Source: Mycosphaerella arachidis (lineage: Eukaryota; Ascomycota; Dothideomycetes; Mycosphaerellales; Mycosphaerellaceae). From it: DNA of 64,000 bases. The notes under the pieces are model-generated. The model searched no databases, was not told where the DNA came from, and saw only the letters and a program-made list of their open reading frames with translations. Shown one piece after another: positions 1-10,815 of this stretch. The translations under genes and the position numbers were made by a program. Numbering within the stretch: position 1 is the first letter of the stretch; each line of letters starts with the position of its first letter. The stretch spans positions 602,261 to 666,260 of the forward strand of contig LIHB01000006.1 in the NCBI GenBank assembly GCA_001297265.1. The letters run 5' to 3'.

Positions 1-941
1 ATCTGCGCAGGGGTTCCGATCAGGGAGCCTTTGAGGCTGATGCCCTTCAGTATGAAATGGAAAATTGTGAGTTCCGGCAGCTTATCCTCTGGAGAACCGA
101 CCTGGACAAATGTGCCCGCCACCTTCAGCAGGTTCAAGTAGCTCTCCAGAGGCATCTTAGGCGAATCGACGGTGCAGACGATAAGATCAAGACTGCGAGC
201 ATGCTTCTGCGCCCACTCCGCATCGTCGTCAGTGCTAATGTAGTCATCAGCACCCAGCTTGAGCGCATCCTCCCTTTTACTATTTTTTCGACTGATAGCA
301 ACGACTTTATCGGCTCCAAGCGCTCGAGCGAAGAGCACACCAAAATGACCAAGTCCTCCCAGCCCGATGATTCCCACCTTCTTGCCCGGGCCACAGCCAT
401 TCATCTTCAGCGGCGAATACACCGTGACGCCACCGCAAAGCATCGGCGCCGCCTCTTCACTCGGTATACCGTCCGGAATTTTCACCACAAAGTGTTCAGG
501 ACAGCGGTTATAATCCGCATAGCCGCCATACGCGGTACTCCCGTCCGGATACGTCGCGCCATAAGTCATGATCGACCTCTGGCAATGATTCTCGATCCCA
601 GCCGCGCACTCCTCGCAATCTGGCCGCAAGCACGACTGGACCTGCGCACCTACGCCGACACGATCGCCGACTTTGATGTTCTTCTTGACCTTTGAGCCTA
701 CACGGACAGCTTTGCCTACGATCTCATGGCCCACGCAGCAAGGGTAGGGCGTAGGAAACCAGCCTGAGCGGAGAGTGTGGAGGTCGGAGCCGCAGACTCC
801 ACAGTGAGTTATTTGGATGTCGATGTCGGTTTCCTCGAACGGTTTTTGGTTGGGGAACTCTTGCCAGACCATTTTGCCGTTCACAGAGTCTGGATTGAGG
901 CCCAGCCAGCCTTGAAATTTGGGGTCTTGTGTTTGAGACAT
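1..941 (-). CDS. Zinc-dependent (cinnamyl-type) alcohol dehydrogenase, 3' end cut by window edge
   Basis: Reading from the ATG at 941 down to base 1 gives about 313 uninterrupted codons starting MSQTQDPKFQGWLGLN. The catalytic zinc motif HCGVCGSDLHT and the following GHEIVGKAVRVG are near residues 50-85. A structural zinc lobe with four cysteines (C-L-R-P-D-C-E-E-C ... NHC) follows, then the nucleotide-binding loop GLGGLGHFGVLFA near residue 200. This order and spacing are those of medium-chain NADP(H)-dependent alcohol dehydrogenases of the cinnamyl/ADH6-ADH7 group, which reduce a broad range of aldehydes in the cytosol. No intron is seen. The C-terminal 40-50 residues lie outside the window, so the stop is missing. 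The family is secure; the physiological substrate cannot be told from sequence. Confidence 0.9.
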   Translation of the reverse strand, partial: MSQTQDPKFQGWLGLNPDSVNGKMVWQEFPNQKPFEETDIDIQITHCGVCGSDLHTLRSGWFPTPYPCCVGHEIVGKAVRVGSKVKKNIKVGDRVGVGAQVQSCLRPDCEECAAGIENHCQRSIMTYGATYPDGSTAYGGYADYNRCPEHFVVKIPDGIPSEEAAPMLCGGVTVYSPLKMNGCGPGKKVGIIGLGGLGHFGVLFARALGADKVVAISRKNSKREDALKLGADDYISTDDDAEWAQKHARSLDLIVCTVDSPKMPLESYLNLLKVAGTFVQVGSPEDKLPELTIFHFILKGISLKGSLIGTPAQ

Positions 942-2411
942 GGTAGCGATGCTGCTTGTATGAGACTCAGATTTGGAGGTGTTTTTCTGACGATGTCAAA
1001 GGGAAAGCTGAGGCAGATGATGGACTTATGCTGCCATGGAGCTCACCTGTTTCGCCCTACCTCACTTCATTCGGTAGTTGAACATGGCAGAACATCCGCT
1101 AGACACCGATTCATCTCATGAGGCTCCCCCCGGTTACCCTCGCCGGGTTCCAGGGATGTATCCTGCTCTTACGAACGCAGCTTACTGCTCACGACCTGAG
1201 ACGTTTATGAAATGGTCACAGTTGATATTTGTTTGGATTGCCAGTAAGCATAGCCTTTACGAATCTGACGTGCAGTGCCCAGGTTTCGAGCTACTATCGT
1301 GCTTTCGGATAATGCAAAGGCCGGGCGCCGCTGCCGACTTCTACTTCGTTCGCCCATACACTGCGGCTACGGCTCGCGCTGTCCCGCAACACCAGCACAC
1401 AGCTGCTGCGTCCTCTTGAGAAATGTTGGATCTAGGATGCAAGCTATAGCTACCAACATGATTCGTCATGTAGCGCTTGTAGTACAGAACCTGAAGCAGA
1501 ATGCCACTTGGTACTTACGGATCAGCAATGTTACAGGGAGCCCCTGGTCAAGACTGACACTGCTTATGCTATGTGCCATGGCATGGACTACAACACGTCG
1601 ATCTCTTCGTATCGACATCTGCGTAGTGGATGCGTAGACAATGCTTGATCACCCCGCCTCCCGGCTTAGAAAAACGGCACTCCGCCCTTCGCATCCTGAC
1701 TTGTCCGCGTTCCCATCGTTGATGCCACGTGCGGGTATCATCATCATCGAGCTGGTCCTCCTTTACTGAGGCCTGTCGTCGAGACAAGAGCTCGGCGCTC
1801 GTCGAGCATTGTACCGATAGCTCCAGGATGTGTCTTACTGAGTGTATTTCTCCGACCTGGATGTCTGTGCCATCTCCAACACTTCTTGCAGCAGAAATTT
1901 TCGTGCCGGATGCAGTAGGAGGTGACATACCAATGTCGATCTCGTTCTGGGGGATAGCCGCCGAATGGCTTTGGAGTCATGTTGGTGGAAGTGGCTTGCT
2001 CTTCGTTCTTTGCCAGGAATGTGAGGTACATGCTAGTGGTGAGCTCCACACGCGAGCCGCCTGAGGAGTAAGGATGGACGAGAAAGTTTGCTACGTTGCC
2101 AGTCGCGATTGAGACAAAGACCAGAGAGGCCGTGGAAGACTTTTCACATTCGATGCCATTCGGCCGCGGCTCAATTCCAGGCGTGGACCTTTCTGTCTAC
2201 ATGGTCTTCTATATTCGCTCGCTCTCTCTCAAACATTATCTGTTATTTTATTCCCTGCCCTGTTAGATCATTGGGTATCATGAAGAATGTGTATAGCGGT
2301 GTCCAACGCAGAAGAGACCTCGAGGGTAAGTCGTATTCTCCCTCAAACAAAATGTAACATCAAAACGAGAGGCAAGCGTCAGAGCTTGCGTGGTTCGTCG
2401 TCGAGAATCGC
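942..2411. other. Intergenic region with one unassigned exon-like stretch
   Basis: Nothing here is recognised with confidence. On the minus strand an open stretch from about 2212 to 1930 reads smoothly (for example LVFVSIATGNVANFLVHPY). It could join, through a GTATGT...AAG intron around 1883-1932, to a second open stretch ending at 1569. The upstream end runs into a stop with no in-frame ATG. It may be a decayed or incompletely visible gene; I give it no function. The first few hundred bases hold the dehydrogenase promoter and the last few hundred the 3' flank of the DUF4203 gene. Confidence 0.3.
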
Positions 2412-5400
2412 TTATTTCGCGTTCTTGTTCGCCTGTCTCTGCATCTTCGACAGAGCTTTGGCATGCGCATCGTTCAGCCCACCCATCCGTGCATGCGCAT
2501 CGATCTGTTGTTGGATGGCTTCTTTATGCTGGTCCCTCAGCTTTGTCTCATACTCGCTCTGCTGGCGCACAGCTCGGAGCATATCCTGCTGGTTGTCGTT
2601 GACCATGTACGGATTCCTCGCGTTGCTAGCAACCTGCTGTGAGGCCCGCCATTGATTCCAGTTGTGCGCCTGTTTGGTGACATCGTGGCTGCTTACACGA
2701 CCTGGCTGGTGCGAGTCATAGATTGGCTGCATGTTGCCTTGACTGCTCATTCGAGCGGCTTTGGGTGGTCTCACTTCTGGGAAGCCGTAACCGAATGCAT
2801 GACGCGAGTTTAAGGGCCGTGCAACCATCTCGTTGTTCTGCAGTTGTAGTTGTGACTGTCTCTGCATTAGCGCTTTGCGCTCGGCAAGTGTCATGTCTTC
2901 GTTGTCGTAGCCAGAATCAACTGTAGTGGAGGCGTTGCCCTTCAGACTGCCATCGCGGCTACCGTCCTTGCTGTCATTTGACAACGTTTTGGGTGGAGTG
3001 TTGATTCCAAAGCCGGTGCTCGGTCTCATGAATGATGTCGAGGTCAGGCGTTTGTCCAGGCGCTCCTTGCGCTCATCCATCAAGTTGGGAAGGCTAGGCA
3101 GCGTGGACACTCGATTGTCCCTCGAGGGCGCTCTCTCTGCCGGCTCTGGTGATGCAACAGGCGAAGCGCCCAAAGGCTGCTCCAGTATAGATGCCGAGGC
3201 AGATCGCATGACATCTAGTGGTGTCGAGCCTGGCTCCGTTCGCAGCAGCTGGGGACTGCTTCTTCGCTTGCCGAGTGGGACAGCCCAGCTATCCTCGCTA
3301 TCACTCGCCTTGTGTGCGTATACTGGCGTAGCCACCGCGACGGTAGATCTCCCAATGTGCGTGTTCAGTTTGCTGCCATTGGCGACCACCACCTTTGGCC
3401 GAGGCCTCGGCTCAGGTGGAGGCGCCGGTGGTGAAGGGGGAGCTGGTGCTGCGTTGTTCTCGGCTGCCCGCGCAGCCTCAGACGGATCACCAGCCTCGAC
3501 GCGCACCGCTTCTGGATCGTCCATTTCGATCTCCTCGATGGGCTCAGGTTCTGCTCGGCTCACTTCCTTTGTCCACTCATTGATGCGATGATATCGGACA
3601 AATCGTGAGCTCTTCGTTGGAAGGCACTCTACGAGGTCTCCCTCCGGTTTTGTTCCAGCACCGATATCGCCAGCAGCTAGTCTTTCTTTGCTTAGCATCG
3701 GTGAAAGCCCAGAAGAGGGAGGACTGCTGGAACTTGTACGGCGGATCTTGGGTCTGAGCAAATCAATGAAACTTCGCCGCTTTCCAATAACGTCGTTATC
3801 TTCTTCGAACACAGGCTCCTCCTCCTCAATGATCTCCGGACTCGGCATAGGAGGAGAACGCTTGGCTTGTTCTTCCTCTTCGAAGGCCGTGAAGGTAAGA
3901 GCGATAGACAACGTGTCCGATATCCGGTCAGGTCCCGAAGCTCCCGCCGAGGAAGCGAGCTCACTACCATAAGGCTTTCTTCCCTCCTTTCCCCCTTCAG
4001 TAGTGTCATTTGTCATGTCTTCCGCAGCTTCCATCGCTGCCTTTTCGTTAAGCGAGGCCAGCGATAGTCGCTGAACCGCTAGCTGGCGCCGATCCTTTAT
4101 TGAACTTCCTGGTACGTCCAGGCCTGGTGATGCCGGTGTTGATGGCTCCTCTGGGGTGTGTGATGCCTTTGGTGATCGGCACGAGGTTTTACTCATCAGC
4201 CCGTCGTAGTAAGGCACATCAAGGTCAAACTGTAACTTAGGTAGACTAGGCGCCGGCTTCAGCTTGCTCTGCGGAAGCAAATTGACGGTCGATGAAGATT
4301 GGTGCGCGGACGCGAGATTTTGCTCGCTGGTCGTAGGTCGGACCACATGCATCATTGGGAAGGAATGACCCTTATGGGATGTGGTCACGGAGTGGTAGTC
4401 CTCATCAATTGACCCGACACCAGAATCGTGAATCTGCACATCGGGCATCTTCTTGCCGTCGTAGTCGTGTTCCCATTGCGCCAGAGTAGCCCTGTTCTCG
4501 TTCTGCACCCGGTGGCCGACCTGCTCTTCCAGGGCATCCCTGGCTTCTTCATCCTGGATGCGCTGAGCATCGCGTTTCTGCTTTTGCTCTTTGACAACCT
4601 TCCAAATCTTTACTTGGGACATTGTGCCCAAGAAAGCGATGATGATGATGGCCGCGACCTCGGCTCGTATAGGTCTGGTGATTGGGTATGTATCCGTGAA
4701 AATAGGAAAAATATCGTCGTTGAGATCTGCCGAAAGTTAGCTCGGGCAAGGAAGAGCTATCCTGGCCACTTACTCCAAATGTACAGCCAGAACTCTTTGA
4801 GTCCAGCTCTGGTGAAGCAGTCCAGGCCAAGTACAAAGGCCGTGGACCCAGCCAATGCCGTAGAAACAATGAGGCCGTAAACACGTGCGAGCCGGCTGAA
4901 ATACGTGCAGTAGAAGCCTATGCAAAGCATGGCAACGAGGATGATCTTGCCAACACTGTTCTTAATAGTTCCTCCTGGAGCCAGGACCAGAAGCCACATG
5001 GCGAAGCTGAAGCCGCCCAGCACGCCGCCAAAGCCTTCACAGACTTCCTGGAAGACGAGAGCAGCACCTGCGACAAGCACACCGCCGACAACTACGGCGA
5101 CCAAATATGCGCCTTGAATGGCCAGAGGAACCGGAGGCTTCTGGAGGTACACGATGAGGACTTCGATGCCCAGCGCGACCAGAAGGGCTGTGCTGAGGAA
5201 AGTCTGGGTTGCTTTGTGCTTGATTCCGACAAATCCTAAAGCCAGGCCTGCAAGCATCAAAAGTACACCCGCAACGCCCAAGGGTGGATTTATCTTGGGT
5301 TGAATGGGAAGCGGATTAGCCGTATTGGTAGTATTCTTGCCATCTGGTACGAATGTTGGTGTCGAGGTAGGCGCACCCGTCACAGTACCAGTCGTGGTGA

Positions 5401-5656
5401 TGGGTGATGTCTCGTCTCCAGTCCGAGAAGCAGTCTTTGTGCCCTGGTCCTGATCGCTGTTGGTTCTGGAAGCAGAGTTTGTAGGAGCTGGACTGATGGT
5501 AGGCTTCTCCTCAGAATTTGTGGAGCTTGCGGGTGCATCAGTCGTAGCCGCAGCACCGTCATTGTCCTGTCGAATTTGTAGTTCATTACGTCCAGCTACG
5601 CGCTCTGCGCTCGAGAACGCGAGAAGGAATGTGACGAGCGCATATTGGAAGCGCAT
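2412..5656 (-). CDS. Large DUF4203 (TMEM198-like) multi-pass membrane protein with long cytoplasmic tail
   Basis: Two exons: 5656..4774 and 4726..2412, total 3198 nt, 1065 aa. The 47-bp intron has donor GTAAGT, branch GCTAAC and acceptor CAG, and the join keeps phase (W-N-L-N-D-D). Residues 1-22 are a signal peptide (MRFQYALVTFLLAFSS...). Residues 23-130 are a Thr/Ser-rich probably glycosylated segment. A block of about seven hydrophobic helices follows (GVLLMLAGLALGFVGI, LSTALLVALGIEVLIVYL, AYLVAVVVGGVLVAGAALVF ... AEVAAIIIIAFLGTM), matching the DUF4203 pattern. About 740 residues after it are polar, Ser/Pro/Glu-rich and probably disordered, beginning with a Lys/Glu/Gln helix. The ATG at 5656 is chosen because it opens the signal peptide. 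The function of this fungal family is unknown; plasma-membrane or endomembrane location is an inference. Confidence 0.85.
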
Positions 5657-7788
5657 TGTTTCTGTTGAAAAAAACCCGCCGTGGCCAGTGGCGTCGCGTT
5701 CACTCCAGATCTCAGCGCGTGGCAATACAAGTGCTCCAGAGTGGCGCGAAACTAGCCATAGGTTTTCATAGAATTGCGAAGAGAAGACCGAGCAGCGGCA
5801 CCATATTCCAGACAGCAACGCCGACTTCGTGAAGTGTCGTGGGCAGCGAGCGTGAGTGCAGCACGAACGAGGAAGATGTGAAGAGCACGCAGGAAGATGG
5901 CAACAGCCCTGCGATTAGGCGCAAGACTCAAGTTGAGCAAGGCCCACCCGGTCAGATGCCAGATGAGAGGACCTCGACTGCGAGCGGCACCAGAATCTCT
6001 CTTTCCTCATCAACTCCAAGGAAGCGGCGCTGGCGCTCTCGCGCGAACTCTGTTGTGTCGTGGCGCATTGGCAGCCAGTGGGACGTCATAAGCGACGATA
6101 ATGTCTCCACCGTCGAGGTACTGTAGCTGGTTTAGCTGCGATAGGCGACATGGAGGAACTTAGCAAGGAAAATTTGGAGCATCCGGGATTCGTTGCTGGG
6201 CGCCCGACTGGGGAAGAGACTTCCCCCATCAAGCCGCGGGCCCTGCGGCTGTCCTCTAAATCAACCCAAGGTTTGCGGATGCCACAAACGGCCTTGCAAG
6301 AGGGCGTCTGGGCGTGATCGATATCGCAGGTCGCTATGCATTGACAGACTGACTGGGTTCTGCAGCTCGCCCACTCGTTTGCCTGCTTCTCAACAGAGCT
6401 TCGCCAGCACACACATCTGCTGAGTCTCATGCGCCAGATCGACGGAGAGGCATCCGCGGATGATTGTCGCTGTCACAGCGGGGGCGTGCGGGGCTCACCA
6501 TTGTGACAGCTGGCTGCGGGCTCGCTATTGACTACTGTATTGATGGAGTCGCATCAAAATCGAAATGAGATTTTGGGAGATGAAGTCTCAGGTGGGTATA
6601 GACTAACGGCCGGAACGACGTTGCCTCGTCGTGCCCGCGCACTAGTGGCTGATCCCTGTCAGCTGGCACACGTTCTACGTCTTCAATCTGCCGCGAACGC
6701 CCTCCCACGCGCTGTGCGTCGAGAGGTTTCGGAGGTAAATGATCGTGCACTCCCCTATAGCCACGATCATCGCGAAATCATCGAATCGATATCACCCCAT
6801 GCCAGAAATTTGTCGCGGCTGCCTCTTGCAATGTCCCGATATGCAGGTCCAAATGGAACCTTAATTGATTGGCGTTGACGGCACCAGCTCCACAACTCCA
6901 TTGGGCTATGCCAAGCGAAATTTGGACAGGGACCCGAGCCTCCATCGGCGACGTTATCGAATGGTGATTGCGTGCTGACAACGTGCTCTTCTACGATCGG
7001 CATGCCGACTTCGCTTCCAAGTCGGGGTTGACGCCGAAGAGACCTCCCCCCAATCAGGCCTGACATTTGGGATGTATCTTCCCAATGCCACAATCCATTC
7101 GCGTGTCCGTTCTCGTGAGGGGACGATATCCACCTGAAGAGGGGTGAAACTGTCGTTGTGGTCATGACTGTGCCCGGAGTGCTAACTACTCAGCAATGTT
7201 GAGGCATTGAGGTATCCGCCAATATCCGAGTGAAGTCTACGGCACGCTGCCAGGGTGCCGGGTCACCACTGAGCGTAAATTTGTACAGTGATGTTCGTGC
7301 CTTTGGCACCATACTGACGATGGAATCGCACTCGAACGCAATAAGATATCATTGCAGACATCTGACCTACCATACCGTTTGATTTTTGATGTTCAGGCCT
7401 TTGGCACAATGTTGACCACGAATTGGCAGTCTAACAGCATAAAGAAGACATTGCAAGCATCGACCCTACAGTACCATTGGCGCCCGCAGGTAGATCCCAT
7501 GTATGTCGCGTGCATCCGTTGTACCAACGCTCGCGCCACAGTGTCGGCAACGACGCTGCATATCAATAATGGCGCTGGCTCGGCTGGAACCTCGAGGGAA
7601 CTTGGAAGCGCATGCTACACGAAGTTGGCAGCAGCAGCTTCGATATCTTGGTTGCCTATGGCTCTAACATCTGCACAGCGGGTGGCTGCATCTGTCAATG
7701 CGGCACATGCGGGAAAAGACTCCGAACCTCTTAACACCAAGCCACCATACCTTCCGAGCCATGTATGGGCAACGGCTTCATGCAGCTT
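5657..7788. other. Intergenic region, no gene recognised
   Basis: About 2.1 kb between the divergently placed start of the DUF4203 gene and the stop of glutathione synthetase. Only short, mutually overlapping frames without family resemblance occur. A small hairpin (CCGACTT...AAGTCGG, about 7007-7027) and a few AGGGG (stress-element-like) words near 7117-7145 are visible but not interpretable alone. Confidence 0.5.
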
Positions 7789-9593
7789 CTAGACATCCAC
7801 GAGACAAGGGCTGTCCACGGAACCGAAGCCGGCAGCAACGCCGCCTTCTTCGCTCTGATCGCCCTTGGTACGCAACAGAAAGCCAGCCTCGAAGTTGTCT
7901 AGAATCTCTCGCTTGCCGCCGTTGGCGGTTTTCCACACGCATGCACCGTAGATGCCCAGCTCGCAGATCACACCACCTGTTTGGACTTCTCCGTTACGAA
8001 GGATGCTGTTGCTCTGTGCCGGTGGCTCAATCATCTCCATGAGGATGTATGCTGGCCAATGAGATTCTGGGAGGCTCTGCTTCGTATTAGTAACAATGTC
8101 ATACTTGATAGGATGTTGCACTCACCTTAAGGAATGCAGGTATTGCTTTGCGGTAGACATTGTTGCCGCCACCTTCACGTTGAGGCTTCAGGACGTACTT
8201 GACAGCCGTCTCGGGGTTCGTAGCGAGCTTACGAGCTTGTAGTCCAGCCTCGCTCTTGTCAAGCGGATAGATGGGCGCGAAAGTGCCAAGGACAGTGTCC
8301 GACTGGGTCTTGTTGGGCAAGAACTTCGCTAGGTGAGGTGAGTGAGGTGTAGCGAGGACTTGCTGCACCTTCTTCGTGCCTGCCAGCTGAGTGAGCACAG
8401 TAGGGCATTTGATTGCCGCGCTGCGTTCCAGTAGAAGCCGAGCATCCCAATGTGACTGATCTTTGTAGTCTGAAGGGCCGTAACCAGCTCTAAAATATAC
8501 CACTGTGGCCTCGTATTGCTTACTGGGCGTATGAGGAGGCGTGTAGATCAGGTTCCTGTTACTGTCGAGCTTGGTTTCTTGGAGGACCCTGTCGAAGGAC
8601 AGGCGGAAGGTCCTGACACCGTGATTTTCGTTCAGAGCATATTCCAAGTGCCGTTGATCAAACACGTTTCGCTCGGGATCCTGTACGAGGAATAAGACTA
8701 CCGTTGGCAAGCCAGTCCTTGAAGATCCATAGGCCTTGTGAGCAGAGGCCATCCCTTTGGCGAGTGATGCTATCGATGTGCTCTCCGGCTGAGCCGCATA
8801 TGTTATGACCGATGATACTGAGTCAGGGTATGCATCGATCGTCCTCAGATGTCGATGGAGCTTCGTAACCTTGCCCGAGAGGCCGCCGAAGGAGGAGGCG
8901 ATCGTGTTGAATTCGACTTGCTTGACAGAAGGCTTTGAAGCATGATCGGGATCAACATGCACCATGTAGTCCGAACGGAAGAGACCAAGATTCAGGGACT
9001 AGATTACTGTCAGTAGTTGGATCTGAAAACGGAGATTTTGGTGGTACCTGAGCATATCCTTCTTTCTTCACAGCGAGATGCACCTTCCACAGGCCAGCCA
9101 TAAAGTCATCAATCTCAACGAGCCTATGACCAGACATCAGCACAAGGACTGATGAAGAGGCTCGCGAGACGATGCATGTGACTGTGCATGTGAGGTGTGG
9201 CGGTCGAGGGTGTGACCCGTCGGGCCGTGGTCAAGTGAAGCAAATACTGTGAAGCACATGCTCCATGCCCTGGTAGCAAGAGCAAGAGAAAGTGAAGACC
9301 TACTCCTCGACAATGCCTGTCAACCAGTTCTCATTACTGGCTATCGCAGAGTACAGCTCATTGTACGCCTTGGCCACCGACTTTGCCTGCTCGAAGCAGA
9401 CTTTGGGAAACAGACTTGGGAACATTGTGACTGGTGCATTGCCAGCCAATGCTTCGCCGGGATTCTTCTCGGTTGCGACATACGATGGTGCTGGTCTAAC
9501 AGCAAGTCCATGGGCGATCGACCAGTCCTTCAGGTTCTGCAGTAGGTAATCTTCTTGCTCTTTGTTGAGCTCCGGCGGATATTTGGGATACAT
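7789..9593 (-). CDS. GSH2: Glutathione synthetase (eukaryotic type)
   Basis: Four exons: 9593..9304, 9123..9048, 8998..8126, 8076..7789; total 1527 nt, 508 aa. Introns are 180, 49 and 49 bp and all joins keep phase. The enzyme joins gamma-glutamylcysteine and glycine with ATP, the second step of cytosolic glutathione synthesis. Diagnostic stretches in order are N-terminal YPPELNKEQEDYLLQNLKDW, LFRSDYMVHVD, KQVEFNTIASSFGGLS, ERNVFDQRHLEYAL, the ATP-grasp glycine-rich loop KPQREGGGNNVY, YILMEMIEPP, and the C-terminal EGGVAAGFGSVDS. All match yeast Gsh2 in order and spacing, and the length is usual for the family. The start at 9593 (MYPKYPPEL) aligns with the yeast N-terminus; an in-frame ATG at 9617 would add eight residues. 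Upstream it faces the SNF2 gene across a shared 1.2 kb region. Confidence 0.95.
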
Positions 9594-10815
9594 GGTAGCT
9601 GATATCGCCTTCAGCATTGGTCGCAGGGTGTTGTTGTCTGGATGTTCACCAGCTAGAACTATGCAGGTGGATCTTTCCTTCACATCTGCGAGATCGGCAT
9701 TTCGTGACTTGAGCCGAGTCGCGACCTCTCTGACTTCAACTTTCGCGCTGCACGTCGTGCCAACAACAGCTACCCATTGGAGTCGCGTCCACTGTAACGA
9801 AATAGTTGCGAGGGCAAGCTGGTGAAGCAGACTGCATACTGACCGCCGCCGATACCTCAGACAAGCTGCGAAGAGTCCCGAAAGCGTCCACATTGAACCA
9901 ATTCTCGGCACACTACTCGCGACCTGCAGGATCTTCTACACGCGCCTTGACCATAACCGACGACAACCAGTACATCAGATGAGATGGTAGGACACAACGA
10001 TGCGAGAAGTAGGAGAAGAACTCGTCGAGCGGCCACCAAAACGGGAGTGGCCTGCTCCTTTGACCTGAGAGAGCACATTCGTACGGCACAGCACAACGCG
10101 TACCAGTAGACAACCGCTCAAAGCAGTTCACTCATCCGCAGCCTACCTCTGCTCTGCGAGAGAACTTTAAGGCATAGCTGGCGGGCAATAGTCGTCTGCG
10201 AAGCACTCCTAGACGGACTTCTGGGCACCACAAAGGGCAATACTCAAGCAGACTGGAACTGCTTCTACACTGCCAAGGTAGGTCCTTCCTGTGGCTCTCA
10301 GCTTGACACCAATCGTTGTTCTTGTCTGCTTGGTGTGCAATGCTCGAGGCGACGACCCCGCCCTTGTTGGCACTGGAGCTTCTTGATTTGGGCCGCTGCG
10401 GGATACGTGAAGGAATGCATTCACTCGATTCAACACTCGTAACGGAATGCTCCCCTTCAAAAAGCATTTGTACGTCTTCCTTGCACCTCTCTAACTCTTG
10501 CCACGACAGAGAACACGACCGCGCAAGCTTTGCAAGTGGTATTGCACCTCCCATATTACCAGATTGCCTGTCAACTTGCACAGCACAATCCCCGAAAGCA
10601 TACCTGTAGGAGCGCTCTACAGGCACTTTCAAGGCCTACACGGCGCCACCTGTCTCATCTCAGTTACGACACAATACGACGCAGCGACCCACGTGACCTC
10701 GTGTTGGCGTGGCACGCGCCCGAGGCGCCACTCTGAAGGGCAAATCCACGATTGCAACCAGATCTTCTCGAAACAACGACCAACACGCACCAAAACTTGC
10801 TGCAGGCTCACCGCG
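9594..10815. promoter_or_regulatory. Divergent spacer between GSH2 and the SNF2 gene
   Basis: About 1.2 kb separates two start codons pointing away from each other, so it should hold both promoters. CCAAT-type pentamers occur at about 9774-9778 (reverse) and 10309-10313. No frame in it resembles a known protein. The SNF2 reading frame stays open back to 10498, but that part lacks conserved sequence. Confidence 0.45.

Noticed and set aside
10498..10815. N-terminal extension of the SNF2 protein by 106 codons
   Set aside because: The extension is Arg/Thr/His-rich without conserved sequence, and the SAM domain begins right after the ATG at 10816.
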